Position numbers and translations under genes: made by a program. DNA of 41,243 nt from a virus: positions 1-41,243 of IMG/VR virus record IMGVR_UViG_3300042905_002435. One strand, written 5' to 3'. The stretch's first letter is position 1. Each line of letters begins with the position of its first letter. Below the pieces are notes generated by a model that saw nothing but the letters and a program-made list of their open reading frames with translations, was not told the DNA's origin and made no database searches. Positions 30,667 to 39,203 of this stretch are shown here, one piece after another.

Positions 30667-31092
30667 CTAACTAACCTCTGTACGCCCATTTCCTATATCT
30701 CGGGTTCTTATAACTCGCATGTCCCTGTTATCAGGATCTGCTTGTTGCTGTTCATAAACTTCTAGTGCTACATTCCTACATACAGTTTGGAACCAACGAT
30801 CAACAATTAAAGCCTCGTTGTCATCTTCACGGATTTTGTATCCTGCACGAATCAGATTTAGTACGAACTTATCATTCCAGTCTAGTTCAAATGCACCGTT
30901 ATTCACATCGTTAGGATCAAGTTGGACATGAACAATAGCTACATATGGTTCATTGTTTAATGTAGCTTGTTCTTTGGCTGAAAGCTCAGGTGCTGCTTTC
31001 TTCTCTCTGGGCTTGCGCTCCTTTTTAGGCTTAGGTTCTTCTGCCTTAACAGGCTCGGGTTTTTTAAACCATTGCTTGATTTTGTCTAACAT
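30667..31092 (-). CDS. Conserved T4-like phage hypothetical protein
   Basis: 141 residues from the ATG at 31092. A Lys/Pro/Glu-rich linker (PVKAEEPKPKKERKPREKK) follows an amphipathic start. The core VAIVHVQLDPNDVNNGAFEL, then DWNDKFVLNLIRAGYK, then VDRWFQTVCRNVALE, then RDIGNGRTEVS matches a T4-like family with unknown function. Overlaps the end of uvdE by 29 bp. Confidence 0.75.
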   Translation of the reverse strand: MLDKIKQWFKKPEPVKAEEPKPKKERKPREKKAAPELSAKEQATLNNEPYVAIVHVQLDPNDVNNGAFELDWNDKFVLNLIRAGYKIREDDNEALIVDRWFQTVCRNVALEVYEQQQADPDNRDMRVIRTRDIGNGRTEVS

Positions 31093-32107
31093 TCTTGGCC
31101 TCAAATAGTTTTGTGCTTGCTAGGTTCTTAGCCTTGCTCTCGCACATAATATCAAATTTATCATTGAAAGTCAATGCCCAATTATTAGTAGCATGATTCC
31201 AATAATAATCACTATGGGCGCGCAATTTTTGCTTGTTGTGTCCCAAATTCATCAATGTTGTCAAAGAAGGTCTTTCATGTGTGGGATGGTCAACCAAAAG
31301 GTCTTCTCTTGAAACAGAATAGTGTATAACAGGGCGAATGCCGCGCCAACTATCAATAACCTTTTGAACCCTAACATCAGATGGTTCAATATACTCCCCG
31401 CAATTAATCCAGTGGTGATGAATGTCCAAAACGATCGGAACCAAATCGCTAATTTGTAAACATGTGTTAAGATCATGTGTCATTTCCTCGTTTTCAATAG
31501 TAAGTGAATTTCGTGCTTCGGGTGATAAACGTTGATAAGCACGCCTAATACCATCAGGACCTTGCCGACCCGCAATGTGTACATTAATTTTAATGTCTTG
31601 AAATTGTTTGCCATAACCCATCCAACGGGCCATGTCAACATGGTATTCAAATTCTTTGATACTCTTATTTACTACCTCTTCGCGGTCACTTGCTAGAACA
31701 ACGAATTGGTCAGGATGAAAACTTACACGGACATCATGTTGCCGTGCTGTTTCACCCAATGGTGCAAACCATCGTTCAAGACAATTCTGCACATCCGTAC
31801 TTTGCCAAAAGTCTGTGTAATCATCGTGCGTATAGAAACTTAGCATGTCACTTGTGATACGCAACATCCGCTGTCCATGGGGTAGACTAGCAACCTTTTT
31901 GATTAGTGCGTGAGTATTCATGATGTTCTTTTTAGCAACATCAATAATTTTTTCTTCTACCTTATTACGGTTGTTACGGCTGGCCCAAGCTAGTGTTGTA
32001 CCGCCCGTGTTAAGACCCTCTACGGAAACTATTTCGCCTTTTTTGTTAATTTCCGCAAACTTACATGCGAAGCCAATACGACGGATAGTAGTGTCAAAAG
32101 AATGCAT
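31064..32107 (-). CDS. uvdE: UV damage endonuclease UvdE
   Basis: 347 residues from the ATG at 32107 (MHSFDTTIRRIGFACK); the frame is open further upstream but the promoter overlaps it. TIM-barrel pattern of UvdE: NTGGTTLAWASRNNR, SFHPDQFVVLAS, INVHIAGRQG, LTIENEEM, VLDIHHHWINCG. The metal-binding His, Glu and Asp residues are in these blocks. It nicks 5' to UV photoproducts and other lesions, starting repair. Length is typical. Confidence 0.88.
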   Translation of the reverse strand: MHSFDTTIRRIGFACKFAEINKKGEIVSVEGLNTGGTTLAWASRNNRNKVEEKIIDVAKKNIMNTHALIKKVASLPHGQRMLRITSDMLSFYTHDDYTDFWQSTDVQNCLERWFAPLGETARQHDVRVSFHPDQFVVLASDREEVVNKSIKEFEYHVDMARWMGYGKQFQDIKINVHIAGRQGPDGIRRAYQRLSPEARNSLTIENEEMTHDLNTCLQISDLVPIVLDIHHHWINCGEYIEPSDVRVQKVIDSWRGIRPVIHYSVSREDLLVDHPTHERPSLTTLMNLGHNKQKLRAHSDYYWNHATNNWALTFNDKFDIMCESKAKNLASTKLFEAKNVRQNQAMV

Positions 32108-32122
32108 AAGAAAACCCAGATT

Positions 32123-32130
32123 GATAAATA
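32123..32130 (+). promoter_or_regulatory. T4-like late promoter motif GATAAATA (plus strand)
   Basis: GATAAATA is 56 nt before the ATG of the CTS-GP88 protein. This is the only promoter-like element seen for that gene. Confidence 0.35.
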
Positions 32131-32138
32131 ATAGATAT

Positions 32139-32167
32139 AGTGTAGCATAGTTACGCAATAAAGTCAA
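32139..32167 (-). promoter_or_regulatory. Sigma-70 promoter for uvdE
   Basis: Minus strand TTGACT (32162-32167), 17 nt, TACACT (32139-32144). Confidence 0.6.
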
Positions 32168-32185
32168 CTATTTACGGAAACCAAT

Positions 32186-33586
32186 ATGAAATTTATAGAA
32201 CTAATGGAAGGCGCAGAGCCAAAACTACCCGGAGCACCCAGTGGCATACAGATTATGACTCCTCAGCAATTCGTTGCTAAGAGTGCAGCCGGTGAAGAAC
32301 CTGAACCTGAAAAAGGTGTAACGGAAGGTCTAGGGGACACCAAAACTGAAGTCTTAGGCACATACAAAGGCTGGAAGTTTGAAATTGAAACTCAAGAAGA
32401 AGACGACCGCTATGTTACATTCTACGGTGCTGTAAGTCCTGAAGGTAAGTGGCACAGTTTACCCAAGCGTGCCAGTGCTGAACAGTTTAAGCAGTTTGTT
32501 GACAGTAAAAGTGTAACGGAAGCAACCAAACTTGCTGCTCCTACCCGTCCAATTGGTGATCCAGAACTAACAGACTATTTGGATCGTATTCGTAATCAAG
32601 AGAAAAAGAAAACAGACAAGTATAAGTTACCATATATTCACCGTAGTAGCGTAGTTGGTTACTATAACGAAGAAGGTAAAAAGTATAATGTTGATGCTAT
32701 CAAACAGGCATTAGCTGAAAGACCAAAAACACTTCTCAAAAAGAATGAGAAGATGAAGCATAGCGACGGAACTGATGAACAATTTTTTAACGTTGGTTTT
32801 GCTGCACTTGTAGGTATCGCACTAGATGAAAACACAAATGAATTAATAGTAGTAAATACATGTCCTGGTGCGGGTAGTTGCAAAATAGATTGTTTTGCAA
32901 TGAAGGGAGGCAAGGTGCAATTCCAAGGCCCATGGCTAAGCGATGGGCGCATTCTTACATATCTATTAAATGACCCAAGTGGTTTCTTCAATCAATTAAA
33001 AACAGAAATTGATAATGAAGTCAAGAAAGGTGCCAAGAAAGGATACAAGGTAAGTATTCGTTGGCATGATGCTGGTGACTTCTTTAGTCCTGAGTATGTA
33101 GATATGGCATTTAATCTAGCAAAGAGTTTACCTAATGTAGACTTTTATGCTTACACAAAAGTTGCTGATGTTGCGTTAGGTGAGAAGCCCGACAACTTTA
33201 TGATTAACTGGAGTGAAGGCGCAAGTGCTTCACAAGAGAAGAAGGTAAAGGGTAGTGATCCTAGTTTAGAAAAAACAAAGAACAGCAGAATTATTCCAAG
33301 CAACTTATTCTATGATTTATTAGTGAAGGACGAAAAGAAGAACTTGGTTAAGGGTCCTGAAGGCCAATGGCAAGTGATACCTGACAAGTTACCTGAACTA
33401 AAACAACGACTAGCAAAAGAATACGGACTAAGTCCAAATAGTATTCTTAGCTATAGTGAGTGGGAAAGTAAAGTCAAGGGTAAAGATAAATCACCATTGA
33501 AGTACAATGTGATTATTGCACCTGGCGAACCTGATTTAACTGCTAAGGATGCAGGAGTATTGAGTACATTGTTACTCAAGCATTAA
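32186..33586 (+). CDS. Capsid-targeting-like N-terminus fused to a GP88-type domain
   Basis: 466 residues. The N-terminus MKFIELMEGAEPKLPGAPSG resembles the T4 capsid-targeting sequence, with LME|G fitting the gp21 cleavage rule (L/I)xE|(A/G); VTE|G (47) and VTE|A (112) are weaker sites. Residues 52-105 form a small beta domain. From about 160 on, NTCPGAGSCKIDCFAMKGG (C226, C232, C236), then IRWHDAGDFFSPEYVD and LPNVDFYAYTK match the gene product 88 family of actinophages and others, whose function is unknown. May be packed in the head and injected (inference). Confidence 0.65.
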   Translation: MKFIELMEGAEPKLPGAPSGIQIMTPQQFVAKSAAGEEPEPEKGVTEGLGDTKTEVLGTYKGWKFEIETQEEDDRYVTFYGAVSPEGKWHSLPKRASAEQFKQFVDSKSVTEATKLAAPTRPIGDPELTDYLDRIRNQEKKKTDKYKLPYIHRSSVVGYYNEEGKKYNVDAIKQALAERPKTLLKKNEKMKHSDGTDEQFFNVGFAALVGIALDENTNELIVVNTCPGAGSCKIDCFAMKGGKVQFQGPWLSDGRILTYLLNDPSGFFNQLKTEIDNEVKKGAKKGYKVSIRWHDAGDFFSPEYVDMAFNLAKSLPNVDFYAYTKVADVALGEKPDNFMINWSEGASASQEKKVKGSDPSLEKTKNSRIIPSNLFYDLLVKDEKKNLVKGPEGQWQVIPDKLPELKQRLAKEYGLSPNSILSYSEWESKVKGKDKSPLKYNVIIAPGEPDLTAKDAGVLSTLLLKH

Positions 33587-34406
33587 TCTTAAGTAGTTCG
33601 TTGATAGTATACAAGTTACGCATATAGGGCGATACATCTTCTAATACACTTGAAGGTAAATCGCCCTTTCTTCTTGGGCCGTATTTTACTTCAAATTCAT
33701 AGCCATTAATGTCTTGGAACATACAAGTCATTTCATAAACTGTTTTACCTACACCATGCCCTAATGATTCAACACTATTGCTAGGCTTATCAATTGCTGT
33801 TTTTAATGCATCACAAATTTCCATGACATGGACATAATCACGCAGACATGTGCCATCTTTGGTATCATAATCATTGCCGAATATTGTGAACTCACCAGTC
33901 TTAACTGCTCTCATTAAATTGAGCATTAATCCGTCTGGATTTGTGGGAGGCACAACTGTGCTACCTATCACATTATAAAATCTAAAAATGCTATAATCTT
34001 TTTTGTTGTGTTGTGTGCAGTATTCACGGACTACATCTTCTGCGGCTCTTTTGCTAATACCATATGCACTAGCACAACCTTCGGCAGCGCCAGTACTGGC
34101 AAAAATAAAATTCTTTGTTTTTATTTTATTCACAACATTCATTGTGCCGTTCAAATTAGTGATATAATATTGAATAGGCATCTTCTCACTTTCGCTTACA
34201 TTAACCTTTGCCGCTAAATGAATAACACAATCAAATTCTTCTTCTAAATTGAATTGACGGTTTATATCACAATGGTAAAAAGTATGCGGGTCAACTTGCG
34301 GATAGTTAATATCTAATCCATGAACCTCGTATTCATCTTTTAACAAATGTGTTAAATGTGATCCAATGTATCCTGAACTACCAGTGATTAAAACTTTCTT
34401 TACCAT
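33576..34406 (-). CDS. NAD-dependent sugar epimerase (GalE-like)
   Basis: 276 residues, short for the family (GalE about 338). Rossmann motif ITGSSGYIGSHL; DxxxHLAAKVNVSESE; catalytic YGISK (Tyr-x3-Lys); RFYNVIG. Extended SDR, probably UDP-hexose 4-epimerase or a related sugar-nucleotide enzyme. Overlaps the glycosyltransferase stop by 7 bp and the plus-strand gene's stop convergently by 11 bp. Likely last gene of the deazaguanine operon. Confidence 0.85.
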   Translation of the reverse strand: MVKKVLITGSSGYIGSHLTHLLKDEYEVHGLDINYPQVDPHTFYHCDINRQFNLEEEFDCVIHLAAKVNVSESEKMPIQYYITNLNGTMNVVNKIKTKNFIFASTGAAEGCASAYGISKRAAEDVVREYCTQHNKKDYSIFRFYNVIGSTVVPPTNPDGLMLNLMRAVKTGEFTIFGNDYDTKDGTCLRDYVHVMEICDALKTAIDKPSNSVESLGHGVGKTVYEMTCMFQDINGYEFEVKYGPRRKGDLPSSVLEDVSPYMRNLYTINELLKINA

Positions 34407-35728
34407 GCGAATAATTCCTCTTTATCTTCTGTGGGTATAAAATTAGGATCTTTTGTTAGATATGTATCTTCATCTGTATAGATTACACGAAACTTATGTT
34501 TATTCGTCAACACACTACGAATATCATCAATGCAAATTACTTTTCGTCCCAAACTTGCGATATAATCTTTTAGTTTTACAGTGGTCTCGTTGCAAATCTT
34601 TGCCGTATTATTATTAGATTGTTTTGTTTTAAAATCATTAAAACATTCATTCCATTTATGAAATACTGTATTTTCTATACTACCTGCATGACTCAAAACA
34701 CCTTTATTATACCAATTTTCAGCAGTAGCAAACATATGATATGCATTTAATATATCTGTTGCCATATTCTTTTTATTTGTTTCAAAAAAGTAACGGCTGT
34801 CAAAGTTTTTTGTCCATCGTTGATCACTTAGGCAGAATGTGGGCAATTGTATGTGCTGTTCATAAAATGCCATACCATAGCTTTCAACTGTGCTAGGATT
34901 AAATGCAACTCTTGCGCTTGTAATAAAATCTACTTTTTCTTTACCAACAATACTAGAATGAATGTCATACTTGACACCTAACTTAGATAAACGGTCCTCA
35001 AATTTTTTGACACCATTGGGGCTAGTCATTACTTTAGCAGGAAGTTTAGTCTGCTCAATCAAGTCAATAAACAATTCAGGATTTTTACCTTCTTCCCAGC
35101 GACCAACAAACAATACTCCCTCTCTAGGCGTGTGATGTTCTTCTAAAAGTCCACGCTCTGTGATAGGTATAGGAAGATGATATACTGTATCGCTGATGTT
35201 TAGTTGATTAAATTTGCTTTGTGTGCCAACATATATACCCGATGTTTCTAGCTGCTGTCGCATTAATTCATTTGTATTATGTAAAAATGGATTTTTAGTA
35301 TCTTTGAAAATTTGACTTTCAAGATGTGTATAGGCAATAATCTGAATTACATCTTCAAGTCCCATTGTACTTGCAACCTGAACTGTCTCATATGTGTTAC
35401 AAATAAACGCATCATATAGATTATGCTCTAATGCTTCTATGATAGCATTTCTAAAGTTCGCCATTCTTTCATAGCAAAATGTATCACCATACATAAAGAT
35501 ATTGCTATGGTCTGTATAACGCAATGATTCTAGTGGTGCAATAACATTTGCTTTTAAAGATTTTACAAACTCGTTGTCTTGTGGCTCTTTGTCGGTGATA
35601 ATATCAACTTTGATATTACGACTATCCATTAACTCACAGAAGCTTTTAGCAAATTGTCCTATACCACCGTGAGGTATTAGTGTTTGATAACTAACTAAAA
35701 AACCAATTCTTTTATCGTATGTTCTCAT
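34400..35728 (-). CDS. GT-B glycosyltransferase
   Basis: 442 residues from the ATG at 35728 (ATGA overlap with the upstream gene). N-terminal GFLVSYQTLIPHGGIGQFAK, then the donor domain with GVLFVGRWEEGKNPELFIDL and VESYGMAFYEQ (E-x6-E, GT4-like). A 60-residue C-terminal extension (KVICIDDIRSVLTNKH onward) is unrecognised. It may glucosylate or otherwise glycosylate phage DNA or a modified base; with the epimerase this fits a sugar-modification role, but acceptor and donor are unknown. Confidence 0.75.
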   Translation of the reverse strand: MRTYDKRIGFLVSYQTLIPHGGIGQFAKSFCELMDSRNIKVDIITDKEPQDNEFVKSLKANVIAPLESLRYTDHSNIFMYGDTFCYERMANFRNAIIEALEHNLYDAFICNTYETVQVASTMGLEDVIQIIAYTHLESQIFKDTKNPFLHNTNELMRQQLETSGIYVGTQSKFNQLNISDTVYHLPIPITERGLLEEHHTPREGVLFVGRWEEGKNPELFIDLIEQTKLPAKVMTSPNGVKKFEDRLSKLGVKYDIHSSIVGKEKVDFITSARVAFNPSTVESYGMAFYEQHIQLPTFCLSDQRWTKNFDSRYFFETNKKNMATDILNAYHMFATAENWYNKGVLSHAGSIENTVFHKWNECFNDFKTKQSNNNTAKICNETTVKLKDYIASLGRKVICIDDIRSVLTNKHKFRVIYTDEDTYLTKDPNFIPTEDKEELFAW

Positions 35729-35958
35729 TTCTTTAATTGCCAGATTAAAAATTCTTCTTTGCTGATCCAATATTTTTGTACGATCGGGTCACCGGGCCCG
35801 GTAATCCAATTTTCGCCATAGTAGGCAATTTTACCCCAAAGTGGTTTTTCAGATAAAAAACATTTTTTTGGAATCCAACAGAGTTTTAATTTCCAACCTC
35901 TGGTTCTGTTTAATCCCCAATCTTCTGAAAGAGGCGCCTGCTGGGCATCTCCGTACAT
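35725..35958 (-). CDS. Small conserved phage protein
   Basis: 77 residues. LCWIPKKCFLSEKPLWGKIA, then YYGENWITGPGDPIVQKYWI is a family of short phage proteins of unknown function. No zinc motif. Lies between QueE and the glycosyltransferase. Confidence 0.65.
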   Translation of the reverse strand: MYGDAQQAPLSEDWGLNRTRGWKLKLCWIPKKCFLSEKPLWGKIAYYGENWITGPGDPIVQKYWISKEEFLIWQLKK

Positions 35959-35961
35959 TAA

Positions 35962-36813
35962 TCAGGTACCCCATTCATTCTTAAACAGTGGCACTTGAAG
36001 TCTATCACTATAACGCCAACCGTTGTTCATAGCTTCAATAGCAACATTCTTAGCATTAAGAGTATACACTGGTTCTACCCCGCCACAAGGCATCAGGTAA
36101 ACAGGACCTGTGAAGCCAGCTTTACGATATAAGTTTACTGCTTCTTTTGCTTCTTCTACATCTTCTTTAGTTGCTACCACAAACTTCAAATAAGTGAAAC
36201 CATATTCATCATATTGAGCAACAACATCAGGCTTTATAGCTTCATCCCATTTTTCACCTGAAATACTTAGTTTAGGACTAACACTAAATGTTACGCTAAA
36301 ATAACCTTTATCATGATGCCATTCACGATGCAACCATTGTCTAAATTCTTTAGTTAATTCTTGAGTGCCATTTGTCTCAAAGGTTAGTTCCTTCAATGGT
36401 CTCATTTTTTCGTGCGAAAGTAATTCAGGATACGATCTTTGCCATCCAAGCAGAGGTTCACCCCCTGTGATAACCAAGTGCTCATCTTGCCAAGACCGTC
36501 CAGGAAGTAAATCAATAATACTACTAACAATAGTATCGGTATTGAGCACAGGACTAAGATGTTTGAAACGAGGGTCCCAAGATGCATAACTATCACATCC
36601 AGTGCTGACAAGCGGAAGGGATTTATAATCTGTATAAGTTTCTGCATTAATCGCAATTATATCTCTTTCTGTACTTAATTGACCTTTTGGCATGCCGAAC
36701 CCGCCGCATGTAAAATTGCATCCAAAAGTTCTTAGGAAGACACTAGGTACACCCATGTATCTACCTTCTCCCTGTATTGAATAAAACAACTCTGATATTT
36801 TTAAATGGCTCAT
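35962..36813 (-). CDS. queE: QueE-like radical SAM 7-carboxy-7-deazaguanine synthase
   Basis: 283 residues from the ATG at 36813 (ATGA overlap with the FAD gene). ELFYSIQGEGRYMGVPSVFL, then RTFGCNFTC opens the family; LVITGGEPLLGWQ and ELTFETNGT follow. The usual CxxxCxxC cluster is changed: C32 and C36, then a 36-residue insert, then C73 in GCDSYASW (the canonical C-D-T-x-Y-S-W). It converts carboxytetrahydropterin to CDG. Phage versions with this insert are known to me from T4-like phages. Confidence 0.85.
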   Translation of the reverse strand: MSHLKISELFYSIQGEGRYMGVPSVFLRTFGCNFTCGGFGMPKGQLSTERDIIAINAETYTDYKSLPLVSTGCDSYASWDPRFKHLSPVLNTDTIVSSIIDLLPGRSWQDEHLVITGGEPLLGWQRSYPELLSHEKMRPLKELTFETNGTQELTKEFRQWLHREWHHDKGYFSVTFSVSPKLSISGEKWDEAIKPDVVAQYDEYGFTYLKFVVATKEDVEEAKEAVNLYRKAGFTGPVYLMPCGGVEPVYTLNAKNVAIEAMNNGWRYSDRLQVPLFKNEWGT

Positions 36814-37979
36814 ATTTGTTCCGAAATTAATTTTGCTGTGTATGGAGCTAATGTCCAACCTAGATGTCCGTGACCTGTATTATAAAATACATTTTTACAT
36901 TTGTCACTTTTTTTGGTAATAGGCATCATATTCGGAGTCATTGGTCGCAAACATGCCCATTGTGTATAATCATGCGTGTTAATACGGGGAAAGTTTGTAT
37001 GCACCCATCGCAATAGTGGTTCAACTCTGTCCCTGCGAATATCATAGTTTTCACCTGTTAGTTCAGCAGTGCCAGCAACACGGAACCTATTACCTAAACT
37101 TGAAGTTACAATTTTGGCTTTATCATCAAGTAAACTAACTTTGGGCAATAAAGATGAATCTACATTATTGATAGTAATACTATAGCCCTTGACAGGATAG
37201 ATCGGTAATTTATCACCCAAGCTTTCAGCTATGTCAACACTGCCTACTCCAGCACATATGACAACACAATCAGAATGATCCATTAGATACTCAATATCTG
37301 CTTCGTCGTTATAGTAAAACTTTACACGATATTTTTTCTCTAAGACTTTTGCTAACTGATAGCAAAATTTATGTATGTCACCTGTCCAATCGCTAGGAGT
37401 CCAAGCAGCACCAACCACACCTTTAATATCTTTTAAAGATGGATCTAGTGCTATTGTTTGTGCAGGTGTTAGTATATCCCACTCAACGTTGTTATTATTG
37501 TAAAGTTCTTTTGCAACTTTAGCAGAGTCAAAATACTTTTCATCTTTATAAAAGTGAAGTATGCCACAATCACTACGGTCAAACTCTAACTGTTCCTGGT
37601 TGCAAATTTCGTCATACAATTTTCTTGACTCTAAGCCCATGGCTATGGTTTTTTCAGTATTTGTTTTATACTGATTGGTCATAGTGTTGTAAAGAAATTT
37701 ACTCATCCAACTCCATTGCTTAAAGTCAAGCCGAGGACGAATAAGTAACGGGGCATCTTGGGTAAACATCCATTTAATGCCCTTCTTAACATTGCTCCAT
37801 GTTGTCCATACTTCACTATTACTAACAGAGACTTGACCCCCATTAGCAAAACTAGTACGCATGGCAGGGTGAGGTTCCTGTTCAAATACAGAAACTTTAT
37901 GTCCTGCTTTGGCTAAATAGTAAGCTGTCGTAATACCAGCGATACCTGCACCAATAACTGCTACATGTTTTTTATTCAT
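36810..37979 (-). CDS. FAD-dependent amino-acid oxidase/dehydrogenase (DadA-like)
   Basis: 389 residues from the ATG at 37979. VAVIGAGIAGITTAYYLAKA is the FAD dinucleotide motif; SFANGGQVSVSNSEVW, YPVKGYSITI and GHGHLGWTLAPYTAKLI are DadA signatures. Bacterial DadA oxidises D-amino acids to keto acids. In a phage and inside the deazaguanine operon, it may oxidise an amino-acid-like side chain during DNA modification, as FAD enzymes do in some thymidine hypermodification pathways (inference). A plain metabolic role is also possible. Confidence 0.85.
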   Translation of the reverse strand: MNKKHVAVIGAGIAGITTAYYLAKAGHKVSVFEQEPHPAMRTSFANGGQVSVSNSEVWTTWSNVKKGIKWMFTQDAPLLIRPRLDFKQWSWMSKFLYNTMTNQYKTNTEKTIAMGLESRKLYDEICNQEQLEFDRSDCGILHFYKDEKYFDSAKVAKELYNNNNVEWDILTPAQTIALDPSLKDIKGVVGAAWTPSDWTGDIHKFCYQLAKVLEKKYRVKFYYNDEADIEYLMDHSDCVVICAGVGSVDIAESLGDKLPIYPVKGYSITINNVDSSLLPKVSLLDDKAKIVTSSLGNRFRVAGTAELTGENYDIRRDRVEPLLRWVHTNFPRINTHDYTQWACLRPMTPNMMPITKKSDKCKNVFYNTGHGHLGWTLAPYTAKLISEQI

Positions 37980-38619
37980 GTTTATTCTCATAATTAAAAG
38001 AGTTATTATCACCTAAAAACCATTTAGGATTGGTTTCAACAACATACTTTTTAGTACAAACCTTAAAATCAGGGAATAATAGTTCTTTAGGATTGCTAGC
38101 AGCATCAAAAAATATACATCTATTATTTGGTTGTGCAGCGTACTGTCCATTATCTAGTTCAATAAAATTGAAACTTTTATGATCCTCAGGCCATTCAGCA
38201 TAACTAGTATCAATAATGTTCAAATCAGGAGCACTATGATCTACGGTAAAAAGATAATTGCCCTGATAGAAATTTTTATCTTTGGCATAAAATTTACAAC
38301 TCAAATTTCTTAGAAATGCCTTTTGCATGATTGTAAAATCATAACTAAAACAATCCCAAATTTGCAATGTATCAAGGCTTAAAAACTTGGCAGAGTCTAT
38401 ATCTTTATTTCTACTTACAAAAGCATGAAGTGGCAATTTGTCGTATAGAGCACCATATCTTGGTAGATAAGCCTCTATACGAAAGGCCTGGCTGCGTAAA
38501 CTTTTGATACTCACCCAAATACAAGGTTCATACTCATCATGACCTTTTGTAAAGTCATATAAGAATTCTCTGCGTACAAAACAATGTACTGGTGGTAAAT
38601 TAGCGATCAAATGAGACAT
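37972..38619 (-). CDS. Conserved phage protein of the deazaguanine operon
   Basis: 215 residues from the ATG at 38619 (TAATG overlap with queD). MSHLIANLPPVHCFVRREFL, then YLPRYGALYDKLPLHAFVSR, then DNGQYAAQPNNRCIFFDA: a beta-rich family often seen in phages, with unknown function. No metal or nucleotide motif. Its place between queD and the FAD gene suggests co-expression, not proven involvement. Confidence 0.7.
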   Translation of the reverse strand: MSHLIANLPPVHCFVRREFLYDFTKGHDEYEPCIWVSIKSLRSQAFRIEAYLPRYGALYDKLPLHAFVSRNKDIDSAKFLSLDTLQIWDCFSYDFTIMQKAFLRNLSCKFYAKDKNFYQGNYLFTVDHSAPDLNIIDTSYAEWPEDHKSFNFIELDNGQYAAQPNNRCIFFDAASNPKELLFPDFKVCTKKYVVETNPKWFLGDNNSFNYENKHE

Positions 38620-39122
38620 TATGCAAACAAGTCCTCGTTCCACTCACGATGACCTTCACGAAAAGCCATGTTGGCCTGAGTTTCACGAACCTCTACACGA
38701 TAGCACCACAGGCGATTGGCTTCACCGGGCCCCCACATTTCTGGAATGTAAACGCCATTGACATACTTGTAGAGCTGATCTGCCAGACCTTCACAACCCA
38801 GTCTGGGCAACACCACAATCTTGGCCATCTTGCGTTCTTGTAGCATTTTAAATGTCGCCAGTTCTGGGTCATCCTGTGCCACAATCAGGGTATGGTCAAA
38901 CTGATCTTCTAGCACTCGCTTGAGTTCTTTCAAGCCACCATAGTCAGCAGCCCAGTTACGCACATCCAGGTCGTCTGTGCCAAAATAGAACTTCATGCTA
39001 AAACTGTAACCATGAATTAGGTTGCAGTGACTGTCAGCACGCCACTGGCGATAAGCACAGGGGAATGCATCATGATACTCTTTGGTACTTGTATATTTGT
39101 AAGTAATAGGTTGATTTGCCAT
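38619..39122 (-). CDS. queD: QueD-like 6-carboxytetrahydropterin synthase
   Basis: 167 residues. FPCAYRQWRADSHCNLIHGY, SFSMKFYFG, then DYGGLKELKRVLEDQFDHTL and LGCEGLADQLYKYV match the PTPS/QueD fold, with E111 in the conserved ENLA-like spot. The usual zinc residues (AAHR and HGHNY) are altered to CAYR and HGYSF; H32, C33 and H37 may provide other ligands. It makes carboxytetrahydropterin from dihydroneopterin triphosphate for QueE. SD AAAGGAGAC. Confidence 0.85.
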   Translation of the reverse strand: MANQPITYKYTSTKEYHDAFPCAYRQWRADSHCNLIHGYSFSMKFYFGTDDLDVRNWAADYGGLKELKRVLEDQFDHTLIVAQDDPELATFKMLQERKMAKIVVLPRLGCEGLADQLYKYVNGVYIPEMWGPGEANRLWCYRVEVRETQANMAFREGHREWNEDLFA

Positions 39123-39203
39123 CTCTAGTCTCCTTTATTAAAGTAGCAAGTTTGATGACATGCAGAATTTGTATACCGGGTTGAACGTCTTAGGCCGGTT
39201 AAT

